Shown here: positions 8,601 to 18,583 of the stretch, one piece after another
Position numbering within the stretch: position 1 is the first letter of the stretch
How the letters are laid out: the number at the start of each line of letters is the position of its first letter
From: Labilithrix sp.
GTDB taxonomy: Bacteria > Myxococcota_A > Polyangia > Polyangiales > Polyangiaceae
Direction of reading: 5' to 3'
DNA: 64,000 nt
NCBI GenBank assembly: GCA_019637175.1
Contig: JAHBWD010000021.1
Span: forward strand, 1 to 64,000
Notes under the pieces: generated by a model
Told to the model about the DNA's origin: nothing
Seen by the model: only the letters and a program-made list of their open reading frames with translations
Database searches by the model: none
Translations under genes and position numbers: made by a program

Positions 8601-9090
8601 GGTCGAACGGAAGGCCGGCGAGATCGACGCGCTCGAGACGAAGCTGACGACGCTCCGCGGCGAGCTCGCGCACGTGCGCGCGACGAGCGAAGAAAGCGCG
8701 GGCGCGAAGCGGAGCGTCGACGAGAGCGCGAAGAAGCTCGAGGCGGAGCTCGCGCACGTGCGCGCGGAGAGCAAGCGCGCGGTCGCCGAGATGCAGCGCT
8801 CGCTCGACGCCGCCGAGCGAGAGGCGATCAAAGAGCAGCTCGGGCGCGACGCGGCCTTCTCCGATCTCCAGATCCAGGCCCAGCGCGAGCGCCAAGAGCT
8901 CGAGCGCGCCCACGCGAAGGCGGTCGACGCGCTCCGCGTGGAGCACCAAGCCGCGGTCCACGAGCTCCAGGTGCAGTGGGAGCAAGAGCGCGGCGAGATC
9001 GAGCGAACACACGAACGGGCGCTCGACGACGTGCGTGACGAAGCCCTGGTGAAGGCGCTCCAGGTGCTCAAGGCCAATCGGAAGAAGTAG
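5608..9090 (+). CDS. Giant hendecad coiled-coil protein
   Basis: This 1160-residue protein is almost entirely Ala/Glu/Arg/Asp. After an acidic, Pro-containing N-terminus of about 90 residues it is one continuous predicted coiled coil. The register is largely 11-residue (hendecad): R-D-x-A-H-A-E-A-L-A-x recurs through much of the molecule, and four near-identical units sit at residues 430-471. Longer blocks are also duplicated (ALEQRGTELAQ/IDLAEERG around residues 370 and 545). No enzymatic, signal-peptide or membrane motif is visible, so a cytoplasmic filament, spacer or scaffold is the natural reading. The start is GTG 5608; ATG 5614 and 5620 are alternatives. Its TAG stop overlaps the next gene's GTG by one base, so the two are probably co-translated. 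Confidence 0.88.
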   Translation: MRMGMNPKPPGFGAEEIGTGEIELLDDLDEVVGSAMPPVADEPRAPRASKTEEAPPARPIQPSSPRASATSSKDALEQRETINRQERAIASLRSDLAARSQLLTKNDEKRKALDAEVAELRRKLEEAEKRAVHAEALAESANNDKELAIQRGDDFVRRFEEQKAELEDARETIAIHAVERSTDMARQTRELDDRDRVHGQALAARDEALAAERTARAADAEAHAAALAARERDHGESLWAKDRAHREALAERDRAHAEEIAARDAKVADAERHREEAARALAERDADLAANERALVEERRLTAEAARRLQASEDALAGEREARAADRDDRERAVAEAEKVAAESREAAAAKLASVDDALRDERAAHADTVRALEQRGTELAQVQIDLAEERGQRATEAEAHARALVEERRLAAAALEARDRAHMEEIARRDAAHAEALAQRDAAHAEALAQRDAAHAEALAQRDAAHAEALTVAIAGRDAIHAHAAAESASAHAAAVAEHERALAEAERVAAQARAADAEKLARLEEALRDERTTHAEAIRALEQRGDELAQTQIDLAEERGRRATEGEAHARAIEAAAAEREAERDAAVTAKTEALAAQARAHAEEIEDVKRAHGDEFADRVREHLADLAEIERRHGPALAAEREARAAEAEAHARELAERDRAGAAAAATAAQRIRDLEKAVDDAAERERAHAASTAARDDAHEAELLARDRAHADAIEERERAATAAATAAAERLAEAEHARAAEADARARAVAAEKAKAAEALAERDRLHDEEMGAVRRDLADAATTAAERDESLLEMEQVLGSEREGRAADAVRAEKAAAKLLGEKEEAIRRGDEALQTLEQRGTELAQAQLHLTELEARRAQEREAAVREKSDEIAKHDRIYIAEIARLEREREEAERVAADALAAIRERLDESERALAAEREALSESVGAHARTVTAAQKARDDHEKAIAAERAAKADAATAHARALASTQAEHERDAIAWKKQLAELEASVERKAGEIDALETKLTTLRGELAHVRATSEESAGAKRSVDESAKKLEAELAHVRAESKRAVAEMQRSLDAAEREAIKEQLGRDAAFSDLQIQAQRERQELERAHAKAVDALRVEHQAAVHELQVQWEQERGEIERTHERALDDVRDEALVKALQVLKANRKK
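6895..7020 (+). repeat. 33-bp in-frame tandem repeat, 3.8 copies
   Basis: A 33-bp unit beginning CGCGACGCCGCGCACG starts at 6895, 6928, 6961 and 6994, the last copy truncated. Copies are essentially identical at nucleotide level, pointing to recent expansion by slippage or unequal recombination. Each encodes one hendecad (RDAAHAEALAQ) of the coiled coil. Confidence 0.92.
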
Positions 9091-10202
9091 TGTCGACCCT
9101 CGCTCTGTCGGAGACGCGCGAAGAGACCGGCTTCGGCGCGCGCCTGTTCGAGTTCATGGTGGTCGGCGGCGCCACGCTCGTCCTCTATCCCCTCGCGTGG
9201 CTCCTCCGAAGCGCCCTCGGGCTCGACGCTTCCGAGCTCACCGTGGGGTTTCTGACCTTCTACGGCGCGTACGTCATCAACGATCCGCACTTCGCGGTCA
9301 CCTATGTCCTCTTCTACAAAGACGTGCGCAAGCGCGTGACGAACGCGCGCTGGCTCGTCGCCGGCGTGCTCGTGCCGATCGCGCTCGTGGCGTGGGCGAT
9401 CGCCGGCCTCGCCCTCCGCTCGGCGCAGACGCTCGGCTGGATGATCCAGCTCATGTTCCTGCTCGTCGGGTGGCACTACGTCAAGCAAGGCTTCGGCGTG
9501 CTCGCCGTGCTCGCCGCGCGACGCGGCGTTCGCGTCACCGATCGAGAGCGCAAGGTCTTCTTGTTCCATTGCTACGCCGGCTGGGCGTTCGCCTGGGCCA
9601 ACCCCGCCGCGCCCGCGGGCGAGTTCGAAGAGAAGGGCGTCGTCTACCGCGCGCTCGCGCACCCTCGCTGGCTCGAGATCGGCGCCGGCGCGGTGCTCGC
9701 CGCGAGCGCGATCGCGCTCGCCGCCGTCATGATCGAGAGGTGGCGCCGCGAAAGGCGGCTCCTCCCGCTCGCGCCGACGAGCGGGCTGCTCATCACCGTC
9801 TGGTCGTGGACGATCTTCTCGAGCCTCGATCCGCTCGTGCGGTACGTCATCCCCGCGCTGCACTCGGTGCAGTACCTCTACTTCGTGTGGCTGATGAAGC
9901 GGACCGAAGCCCGCGCCGAGGAGGGTCCGCCCACGTTCGGCCGCCCCGTGGCCGTACGCCTCGGCATCCTCGCGCTGACTGCGCTCGGCCTCGGGTGGCT
10001 CCTCTTCCACGGCGCGCCCGCGTACCTCGACGGCGCGCTCCTCCCGCCGTCACGCGGCGGCACGATGACAGACGCGCTGGGCGAGACGCCGTTCTTCGCG
10101 TGCTTCTTCGTCGTCGTGAGCATCCATCACTACTTCATGGATCACGTCGTCTGGCGGCGCGACAACCCCGACACGCGCTGGCTCCGCGAGGCCGCGCCGT
10201 GA
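9090..10202 (+). CDS. Polytopic membrane protein of unknown function
   Basis: This 370-residue protein has about eight to nine hydrophobic segments (for example 22-46, 53-75, 92-112, 118-140, and later ones to about 355). Two His-rich motifs, WHYVKQGFG in the middle and HHYFMDHVVWR near the C-terminus, sit next to membrane segments and could bind metal or haem. I do not recognise the family. It starts with GTG sharing one base with the stop of the coiled-coil gene (TAGTG). It ends 3 bp from the convergent gene's stop. The coupling suggests it could anchor the coiled-coil protein at the membrane; that is inference. Confidence 0.85.
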   Translation: MSTLALSETREETGFGARLFEFMVVGGATLVLYPLAWLLRSALGLDASELTVGFLTFYGAYVINDPHFAVTYVLFYKDVRKRVTNARWLVAGVLVPIALVAWAIAGLALRSAQTLGWMIQLMFLLVGWHYVKQGFGVLAVLAARRGVRVTDRERKVFLFHCYAGWAFAWANPAAPAGEFEEKGVVYRALAHPRWLEIGAGAVLAASAIALAAVMIERWRRERRLLPLAPTSGLLITVWSWTIFSSLDPLVRYVIPALHSVQYLYFVWLMKRTEARAEEGPPTFGRPVAVRLGILALTALGLGWLLFHGAPAYLDGALLPPSRGGTMTDALGETPFFACFFVVVSIHHYFMDHVVWRRDNPDTRWLREAAP

Positions 10203-10205
10203 AGG

Positions 10206-11348
10206 TCAGTCCTCGTCGGCCGTCGCGGGCTTCTTGTCGGCGTCCCCGAAGAGCCCGAGATCTTCGAGCAAGTCGGCGACGTCGACCTGCGGCTCGTCGC
10301 CGAGCGCGGGCCCGGCGCGGTGCTTCATCGATCGCGCGACCGCGCGAACCGTCTCGGTCTCGAGGTCCCTTCGCAGCGCGCCCGCGAGCTCGAGGCTCCC
10401 TCCGGCGTAAGGCGCGTACTTCGGCGCGCGGTACTCGTAGCGCACGGTCTCCGAGTTGAAGGCGTGCACGCGCGCCACGCAAGCGACCTTGCGGCTCGCG
10501 AAGTCCCACACGAACGCGGTGCCGCCGACGTAGCCGCTCGTGAAGCCGACGCGCGGCGTGCCGTAAGGCTCGCGGTACCGATCGATCACGAGGACGACGT
10601 CGTAGTCGAGCTTGCGCGTCGCGAGCCGCTGCGACTCGGCGAAGATCTGCTCGCTGGGATCGCGCTCGCGGTACTTCTGCTTCGCGCGCCCCTCGATCGA
10701 CGACGCCTGGAAGAGGATGCTCTCGGTCGACGGCCCCTTCATGGTGGAGAGCGGCGCGATCGCGCCGAGGGCCGTGAAGGTCGACGGATCGATCGTCGCC
10801 TTGTCCGGATCGACGGGCGACGCCTTGCTCCCCACGCGACGCGCGTCGGGCGCGAGCACGCGCACGAACGGGAACGGCGCCGACGCGCGCTGCCACGGCG
10901 CCGGGTAGGCGCCGTACGTCCCGTACGCGTCGGGTCGGCTCGTGCTCGGCGCCCCCAGTCGAACGGGGCAAGCGCCGAGATCGGATCGCGCCACGAGCTT
11001 GTCGGTCGTATACGCCGCGCGAACGCCTGCGGCGAGCGCATCGCCCTCCTCGTTCGCTCGCGTCTTTGCGCCCTCGAGCTGCGCGGCGATCGCCTTCTTC
11101 TTCGCGGCGCTGATCTCGCGCTCGGGATGGGTGATGCGGTAGCGGAGCCGATCGAACGTCGTGTGCCCGAAGGCGTAGACGCAGAGGAGGATCGGGACGG
11201 CGGCGAAGATCACCGTGAGGACCCGCATCGTCGCCTGGCGGCGGCGCACCTGACGCGTCAGCGCCTCGAGATACGGATCCGGCGGCTCGATCGTCACCGG
11301 CGGTGGCGACGCGGAGCGAAAGGGATGTTGCCCGCCCGGCCCTTGCAT
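10206..11348 (-). CDS. Single-pass membrane protein, unknown function
   Basis: From ATG 11348 this gives 380 residues. A short Pro-rich cytoplasmic N-terminus precedes a clear transmembrane helix at about 42-60 (RVLTVIFAAVPILLCVYAFG), a coiled stretch (EISAAKKKAIAAQLEGAKTR), and a long extracytoplasmic domain with DYDVVLVIDRYREP and TSGYVGGTAFVWDF. An acidic tail follows (DVADLLEDLG). An alternative GTG at 11393 would overlap the upstream stop as GTGA and add 15 residues. I prefer ATG because the extension is unlike a protein N-terminus, but neither start has a good Shine-Dalgarno. It is the second gene of a two-gene minus-strand unit. The family is not recognised. Confidence 0.75.
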   Translation of the reverse strand: MQGPGGQHPFRSASPPPVTIEPPDPYLEALTRQVRRRQATMRVLTVIFAAVPILLCVYAFGHTTFDRLRYRITHPEREISAAKKKAIAAQLEGAKTRANEEGDALAAGVRAAYTTDKLVARSDLGACPVRLGAPSTSRPDAYGTYGAYPAPWQRASAPFPFVRVLAPDARRVGSKASPVDPDKATIDPSTFTALGAIAPLSTMKGPSTESILFQASSIEGRAKQKYRERDPSEQIFAESQRLATRKLDYDVVLVIDRYREPYGTPRVGFTSGYVGGTAFVWDFASRKVACVARVHAFNSETVRYEYRAPKYAPYAGGSLELAGALRRDLETETVRAVARSMKHRAGPALGDEPQVDVADLLEDLGLFGDADKKPATADED

Positions 11349-11389
11349 GTCGGTGAAGGTGATACGCCGCCCCGCCGGCGGACCTTCCT

Positions 11390-12478
11390 TCACTCGCAGA
11401 GCTTGCCGTCGAGCGCCGTTTCGCACGCCCCGGTCCAGGTCTTCGTGTCGATCTCGCAGACCTGATACGGGCCCTTGATCGCCGGCGCCGTGTAGAACAC
11501 GAGCTTTCCGTCGCGCTCCCTCGGCCCCGGCGGCAGGACGCACTTGCGGTCGGCGGGCCAGAGCGCGTCACGGTCGCCGCTGGGGTCGAGCAAGAGATAC
11601 GGCTGCGGGTTCGCGATCACGACGCGAAGCGCGAACGCCGCGCGCATCGGCACGTCGTCGAGGCGAGACAGGAGATCGCGCGGAGCGACGGGCTTCGACG
11701 CACCGTCGACGACGAGCGAGTCGACCTCGCGATGCTCGCCTCGCTCGCGGCAGGTGAGCACGCGGACCACCCGGCCGCTTGCGCGAAGCTCGGGCTCCGC
11801 GCGACCGACGTTGTCGCGCCCGTCGCGCACGTGGTCGCTCGCGACGGCGGTGCCTCCGGGCCCCCAGTATCGCTCCTCGGCGACGACGCGCTTGGTCTCG
11901 AGCTGCGACGCGCAGAGCGACAAGAAGCGCTCCGGCTCGCGGGTGGCGCAGCCCACCGCGTCGACGCCGTCGGCCACGCACCGGAGCACGTCCTTGAACG
12001 GAACGGTCACGCAGTAACGGAGCAGGCCGGCGCGCTCCTCGATCGGACAGCGCTCGTCGGCGAGCGATCCGCCGGCGAGCGCGATCGCGCGCGCGCGTGG
12101 ATTCGGGCGCACGCGCGCGAGCAGCGCGTCGCCCTGCACGAGCGGCCGCGATCCGTCGCGAGGCACGCCGACGACCGCGCCCATGCCTCCGCGGCGAAAT
12201 GGGCAGCTCAGGCTCTCGACGATGAGGCCGGACGCGTACGCCGCGGGCACGAGGCGCTCTCCGCCGAGCGCGCACATGAAGGGCGGCTCGTCGCCCGACG
12301 ACGGCGGACACGGGAAGAGCTCCTTGCAGAGCACCGCCGGATCGAGCGGAGGCGCCGGCGGATCCGCGCCCTTGCTCGCGGCCTTCTCGACCGGCCGATC
12401 GCCCGCGCGCTCGTGCGCGCAGCAGGCGAGCAAGACGAGCGCGAGACGTCCGAGCCTGACCCCCATCCCGTGGAGCAT
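11390..12478 (-). CDS. Hypothetical lipoprotein
   Basis: This 362-residue protein has a signal peptide ending LALVLLACC, where the Cys pair at 19-20 supplies a lipobox. A linker is followed by a domain with several Cys (LCKELFPCPPSSG, CPFRRGGMGAVVGVP, LRCVADGVDAVGCA, LLRYCVTVPF). Late in the protein is AFALRVVIANPQPYLLLDPSGD. Start at codon 5 (MGVRLGRLALV) is an alternative. No known enzymatic motif is seen. It is first in a two-gene unit with the single-pass membrane protein and is transcribed divergently from 12662. Confidence 0.75.
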   Translation of the reverse strand: MLHGMGVRLGRLALVLLACCAHERAGDRPVEKAASKGADPPAPPLDPAVLCKELFPCPPSSGDEPPFMCALGGERLVPAAYASGLIVESLSCPFRRGGMGAVVGVPRDGSRPLVQGDALLARVRPNPRARAIALAGGSLADERCPIEERAGLLRYCVTVPFKDVLRCVADGVDAVGCATREPERFLSLCASQLETKRVVAEERYWGPGGTAVASDHVRDGRDNVGRAEPELRASGRVVRVLTCRERGEHREVDSLVVDGASKPVAPRDLLSRLDDVPMRAAFALRVVIANPQPYLLLDPSGDRDALWPADRKCVLPPGPRERDGKLVFYTAPAIKGPYQVCEIDTKTWTGACETALDGKLCE

Positions 12479-12661
12479 ACGCCTCCTGCCCGCGACGCGA
12501 GGAACGCTGAAAAATTCTTCCGTCGAGGTGCGACGTTCACTCCATGGCGCGACCCCGCGAAACTCGCCACGTTTGATCCTAGAGGATCGGATGATCCACC
12601 ACGGCCCGCGGAAACGGAGACGCGAATGCTCCGGGCGCGGCGCGATGCCGGTGATAGTCCA
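12479..12661. promoter_or_regulatory. Divergent intergenic region with small palindrome
   Basis: This 183-bp gap separates two divergent lipoprotein genes and should hold both promoters. It contains one AT-rich patch (GAAAAATTC) and a palindrome GATCCTAGAGGATC at 12575-12588 (6-bp arms), followed closely by GGATGATCC. I could not assign -35/-10 elements with confidence. Confidence 0.4.
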
Positions 12662-13126
12662 ATGGAGATGCGTCAGTGTGCGTACCTCGTCGCTCTGGTC
12701 GCCTCGCTGTTTCTCTTCGGGTGCAGCGGGATGAAAGGACCGGCGGCGAAGGCGCCGGAGACGGATCCTTGGGCCGACTACAAGGGCACGTTCGCGAGCG
12801 GCGTTCCGTCGAGCGCCGAGCTCCGGCGCGCGAACGCCGCCGAAGCCAAGGAGAAGGGCGCGAGCACCACCACGACGACCTCGGCGGAGACGAAGCCCGC
12901 GGATTCGAAGCCGACGAAGAAGACCGCCGAAGCGAAGCCGGCGAAGCCGAGCGCCGACGCGAAGCCCGAGAGCGCGAGCGACGCGCGCTCGATGTACGCC
13001 GACTCGGCGGGCGACGACGCCGAGCCCGAGCCCGCGCCTGCGCGCGCGCCGAAGAAGGCGGGCAAGAAGAAGGGCGCGCCGAAGAAGGCCGGCGGCAAGA
13101 AGCCCGGCAAGAGCGCCAAGCGCTGA
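12662..13126 (+). CDS. Lipoprotein with Lys/Ala/Pro-rich tail
   Basis: This 154-residue protein starts MEMRQCAYL (or at the second ATG, 12668) and has the lipobox LFLFGC. A short motif, TDPWADYKGTFASGVPSSAELRR, follows. The rest is low complexity: Thr runs and Lys/Pro/Ala repeats ending KKAGKKKGAPKKAGGKKPG and AKR, strongly basic and histone-H1-like. An extracytoplasmic, cationic tail could bind lipopolysaccharide, peptidoglycan or extracellular DNA, but no function can be claimed. Its stop is 4 bp from the convergent small ORF (TGATCGATCA). Confidence 0.75.
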   Translation: MEMRQCAYLVALVASLFLFGCSGMKGPAAKAPETDPWADYKGTFASGVPSSAELRRANAAEAKEKGASTTTTTSAETKPADSKPTKKTAEAKPAKPSADAKPESASDARSMYADSAGDDAEPEPAPARAPKKAGKKKGAPKKAGGKKPGKSAKR

Positions 13127-13130
13127 TCGA

Positions 13131-13250
13131 TCAACGCCGGCAGAGGAAGACTTCGTCGATGACGACGCTCCGTCGCGGGCTCGACCATCTCGACGCCTCG
13201 GGCGGATCGACGAGGCGGTACCCGCCGACGAGCTCGTCGTAGAGCTTCAT
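13131..13250 (-). CDS. 39-residue ATGA-coupled small ORF
   Basis: ATG at 13250-13248 overlaps the TGA of the SUMF1-like gene (13249-13247) as ATGA, the arrangement used by many real gene pairs in this window. The peptide reads MKLYDELVGGYRLVDPPEAS, then RWSSPRRSVVIDEVFLCRR. It fills the gap between the SUMF1-like gene and the convergent lipoprotein, stopping 4 bp from that gene's stop. No family is recognised. The start MKLYDELVGGYRLVDPPE loosely recalls the N-terminus of some small-molecule methyltransferases, so a decayed remnant is possible. Confidence 0.45.
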   Translation of the reverse strand: MKLYDELVGGYRLVDPPEASRWSSPRRSVVIDEVFLCRR

Positions 13251-14113
13251 TTGCAGCACCGAAAGCCCTGTTGATAGAAGGCGTGCTCCGGGCCGTGCGC
13301 CCGCGTCGAGGGCCGGCAGCGCGTGCGCACGGGGCCCCAGTAGCCTCCCTTCAAGATCGCCGGGCTGCCCGTCGGTGAGATCGACTGCGTGTACTCGTCG
13401 ATGTTGCCCGTCATGTCGTAGACGCCGAAGGGGCTCTTGCACTTCGAAAGCGATCCCGAGGGGACGCCCTGCCACAGCTTGTCGAGCTCGCGGATGATGA
13501 CGTCTTTCGTCTTGCCGTACGCGCTCTGATCGAACCACCGCCACGACTTGTCGACGAGACACGCGTCCTTGTCGCGGTCGTAGCCGTAGGGATAGGGCAG
13601 CGCCTCTTCGCCTTCGCAGGCGAACGTCCACTCGTCTTCGGTGCAGAGGCGCTTTCCGGCCTTCTCGCAGATCTGCTTCGACTCGTGCCAGTTGACGTAG
13701 ATGATCGGGTACTCGCCCTTGCGGTTCGGGTACTCGAACCGGTCGATGCAGAAGCGCATGTCCTTCTTCGGGAGCTTCGCCTTCGCCGCGGCCCACTTCT
13801 CCTTGTCGAACGACGCGCAGCGCTCGGGGAACTGGCGGTTGATCCACGTCGTGCAGACGGCCTTCTGCAGCTCGTCGCCGATCGACGTCTGCACCATCTT
13901 GCCCTTCACGTCGACCATTCCCGCGGGGCAGTCGCCGCGGTTCTTCTCCGCGGCGTCCGTCGTCTCCGGGGCTTCGCCCGGCGGCGTCTTGATCTGCCAG
14001 TGGTTGGTGCCAACCTCGCGCCACTCGTAGTTGAGCGGCTTCTTCTCCTCGGCGCCGGCGAGGCTCGCGCCGACGACGATCGCGATCGTGAGCAGCGCGA
14101 TGGACGCTCGCAT
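13247..14113 (-). CDS. Secreted SUMF1/FGE-fold protein
   Basis: This 288-residue protein begins with a signal peptide (MRASIALLTIAIVVGASLAGA). The SUMF1 (formylglycine-generating-enzyme-like) fold is clear from the order of motifs: FCIDRFEYPN, IIYVNWHESKQICEKAGKRL, TEDEWTFACEG, FGVYDMTGNIDEYT, and LKGGYWGPVRTRC ending GFRCCK. The catalytic Cys pair of true FGE is not evident (one Cys in the GPVRTRCRPS segment). It is therefore more likely a C-type-lectin-like or structural relative than a sulfatase-activating enzyme. It lies 20 bp after the bactofilin gene in a minus-strand envelope cluster and is followed by the coupled 39-residue ORF. Confidence 0.88.
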   Translation of the reverse strand: MRASIALLTIAIVVGASLAGAEEKKPLNYEWREVGTNHWQIKTPPGEAPETTDAAEKNRGDCPAGMVDVKGKMVQTSIGDELQKAVCTTWINRQFPERCASFDKEKWAAAKAKLPKKDMRFCIDRFEYPNRKGEYPIIYVNWHESKQICEKAGKRLCTEDEWTFACEGEEALPYPYGYDRDKDACLVDKSWRWFDQSAYGKTKDVIIRELDKLWQGVPSGSLSKCKSPFGVYDMTGNIDEYTQSISPTGSPAILKGGYWGPVRTRCRPSTRAHGPEHAFYQQGFRCCK

Positions 14114-14133
14114 CGTCGCCCGATCGGAGAGCG

Positions 14134-14487
14134 CTACGAGCCGGAGCGCGAGCGACCGAACGTGAGCTGCAGCTTCCCGGTGGGATGAGAGAGCTTCAGA
14201 TCGAGAGAGCCCGCGCGGATGACGGTGTTGTTCTCGACCGCGCCCGTGAGCTGAACGGAGTCGACGTCGCACTCGCCCGCGATCTTGCCGTCGCTCTTGA
14301 GCGTGCCCGCGGCGATCTTGCCCGTGACCGATCCGGTGGCGCTCACCGTCACCGCGGGGCTGTCGACGTCGCCCTCGACCGATCCGCGAACGTGAACGGG
14401 GCAGGTCGAAGAGAGCGAGCCTTTGAAGCGCGTTCCGTCTTCGACGAGGGTCTGCTTCTCGGTGGCGCTGGACTTGACGTTGCTCAA
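14134..14487 (-). CDS. Bactofilin (polymer-forming cytoskeletal protein)
   Basis: This 117-residue protein shows the bactofilin beta-helix. After about 15 flexible residues comes EDGTRFKGSLSSTCPVHVRG, then SVEGDVDSPAVTVSATGSVT, GKIAAGTLKSDGKIAGE, and NNTVIRAGSLDLKLSHPTGK. These are short repeats with regularly spaced Gly and hydrophobics. The start is TTG at 14487, backed by a strong Shine-Dalgarno AAGGAG at 14499-14494, seven bases upstream. Bactofilins polymerise without nucleotides and often organise peptidoglycan enzymes. Here the gene follows a MurF-MurE fusion and a repeat protein, and precedes a SUMF1-like secreted protein. Confidence 0.9.
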   Translation of the reverse strand: MSNVKSSATEKQTLVEDGTRFKGSLSSTCPVHVRGSVEGDVDSPAVTVSATGSVTGKIAAGTLKSDGKIAGECDVDSVQLTGAVENNTVIRAGSLDLKLSHPTGKLQLTFGRSRSGS

Positions 14488-14553
14488 GGCGGGCTCCTTC
14501 GTGGAACCGACGAGACTAGAGCGTCTCGCTCCGGCCCGGGCGGAGAAAATCTT

Positions 14554-14581
14554 TCAGGTTCGCTTCTTCAGGTTCGCTTCT
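14554..14581. repeat. 14-bp direct tandem repeat at the 3' end of the heptad-repeat gene
   Basis: TCAGGTTCGCTTCT occurs twice back to back (14554-14567, 14568-14581). The second copy includes the stop codon of the 14568-15104 gene, so the first is a duplication of that gene's end into the spacer before the bactofilin gene. Confidence 0.8.
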
Positions 14582-15100
14582 TGGGCGGAGGACGCGGAGC
14601 TTCGCGCGCCGGACCGCCGGCTTCACGCGCGGGGCCCGCGGCCTCACGCGCCGGACCGCCGGCTTCACGCGCGGGGCCGCGCGCTTCGCGCGAAGGTCCA
14701 CCGACCTCGCGCGTCGGTCCCGCGACCTCGCGCGTGGGACCGGCCACCTCGCGCGCGGGCGCGCCCACCTCGCGTGACGGCGCGACCGCCTCCCTCGTGG
14801 GCGCGGCGACCTCGCGCGTCGGTCCTCCCACCGCCGCTTCGGCGATCGGAGACGCGAACGTCTTCGCCGTCGGCGCGGCGGCGACCTTCGGCGTCGTCGC
14901 GGCCTTCACCGGCTGCAAGGGGGTCGCGCCCGTCGTCGTTCCGAGATCGGTCGGAGCCGCTGCGGGCGCCGGATCGGCCGCGATCTCCGGCTCCGGCTTC
15001 GCGCCCAGGTGCAAGCCCAGCTTGTCGCCGATCTTTCCGCATCCCGTGTTGGCGGCCATCAAGAGCGCCGCGGCCGCCAAGAACTGCTCTCGGTTCACCT

Positions 15101-15104
<4 letters not shown>
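14568..15104 (-). CDS. Exported protein with eleven tandem Pro-Arg-Glu heptapeptides
   Basis: This 178-residue protein has an N-terminal signal (FLAAAALLMAANTGCGK). The Cys at 22 may be a lipidation site, but the lipobox is poor. An Ala/Pro/Thr linker follows to about residue 91. Residues 92-168 are exactly eleven heptads of the form [V/A]-x-[G/A]-P-[T/S/A]-R-E, and the end is basic (PRPPPKKRT). The ATG overlaps the stop of the MurF-MurE gene (ATGA at 15104-15101), so the two are probably co-translated. A periplasmic wall-spanning or wall-binding spacer is a reasonable guess; no family is recognised. Confidence 0.78.
14601..14831 (-). repeat. 21-bp tandem repeat, 11 copies
   Basis: A 231-bp stretch of eleven in-frame 21-bp units encodes GPxREx heptads. 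Units are degenerate at the first residues but keep the P-x-R-E core in every copy. Confidence 0.88.
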
Positions 15105-17833
<2,729 letters not shown>

Positions 17834-17850
17834 CCCGATCGCCAGCGTAC

Positions 17851-17868
17851 GACGCCGTCGTCGGCGTC
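17851..17868. promoter_or_regulatory. Inverted repeat in divergent promoter region
   Basis: GACGCCG-TCGT-CGGCGTC is a perfect 7-bp inverted repeat with a 4-base loop. It lies in the 78 bp between the MurF-MurE start (17833, minus) and the lipoprotein start (17912, plus). It could be an operator for either gene or a hairpin in a leader. Confidence 0.45.
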
Positions 17869-17911
17869 TGCATGGTCAAACGCGCCGCCATCCGATAGCT
17901 TCGTCGGCCCC

Positions 17912-18577
17912 ATGCAAAGCGCGATGAGAGCGTTGACGGCCGCGGCCGTCGTGATCGTGGCGAGCGGCTGTTCGAAAGACGAAGAGAAGCCGACCGCGGC
18001 TTCGGCGGCGCCCTCCGCGCCGCCCGCGCCCACGAGCGCCGAGCCTGCCGCTTCGGCCGCGCCGGCGGCGAGCGCATCGGCGGAGAGCAGCGGCGCGCCG
18101 CGCGCCGACTGTCCGAAGGGCTCGGCCGGCGAAGGCACGTTCGCCAAGCCCTGCGAAGCGAAGGGCAAGGATCGGATGATGGAGGTCGCCTGGACGGGCA
18201 AGACCGACGACAAGGGGCCGTTCTTCCGCGTGACGAACAAGTCGCCCCTCGTCATCCTCTACGGAAAGATCGCCGTCTACTTCTACGACAAGGCAGGCAA
18301 GCAGCTCGAGGTCACGGACACGGCGGCGACGCCGCCGAAGAAGGTCCCGAACCGCGTCTGCTCGGGCAACATGTTCGGCGGCGTGATGAAGGCGAACGAG
18401 AAGGCGGTGCTCCAGTTCTCGTGCGTGAAGAAGGAGCACGTGCCGGAGGGCACCGCCGCGATCGAGGCCGAGATGCAGGGCGTGGGCTTCGCCGACGCGA
18501 CCGAGAAGAAGGTCGACCTGTACTGGTCGAACCACGACATCGTCCCCGACGCGCGCAAGAAGGGCGGCGTGAAGTAG
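17912..18577 (+). CDS. Hypothetical lipoprotein
   Basis: This 221-residue protein has the lipobox VIVASGC near residue 20, an Ala/Pro/Ser linker to about residue 62, and then a compact domain. That domain has MEVAWTGKTDDKGPFFRVTN, VILYGKIAVYFYDKAGKQLE, NRVCSGNMFGGVMKANEKAV and LQFSCVKKEHVPEGTAAIEA, a beta-sandwich-like pattern with two Cys that may pair. No function is recognised. It diverges from the MurF-MurE gene and ends 6 bp before the convergent hydrolase's stop. Confidence 0.8.
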   Translation: MQSAMRALTAAAVVIVASGCSKDEEKPTAASAAPSAPPAPTSAEPAASAAPAASASAESSGAPRADCPKGSAGEGTFAKPCEAKGKDRMMEVAWTGKTDDKGPFFRVTNKSPLVILYGKIAVYFYDKAGKQLEVTDTAATPPKKVPNRVCSGNMFGGVMKANEKAVLQFSCVKKEHVPEGTAAIEAEMQGVGFADATEKKVDLYWSNHDIVPDARKKGGVK

Positions 18578-18583
18578 CCGCCG

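Noticed and set aside
6532..9012. 826-codon minus-strand open frame opposite the coiled-coil gene
   Set aside because: Leu/Arg/Ala-rich mirror of the hendecad repeats. The plus-strand frame has the consistent coiled-coil register and is coupled to a real membrane protein gene.
13131..14024. 297-codon minus-strand frame overlapping the SUMF1-like gene
   Set aside because: Most of it is a shadow of the SUMF1-like gene in another frame; only the last 39 codons, with their own ATGA start, were kept as a candidate small gene.
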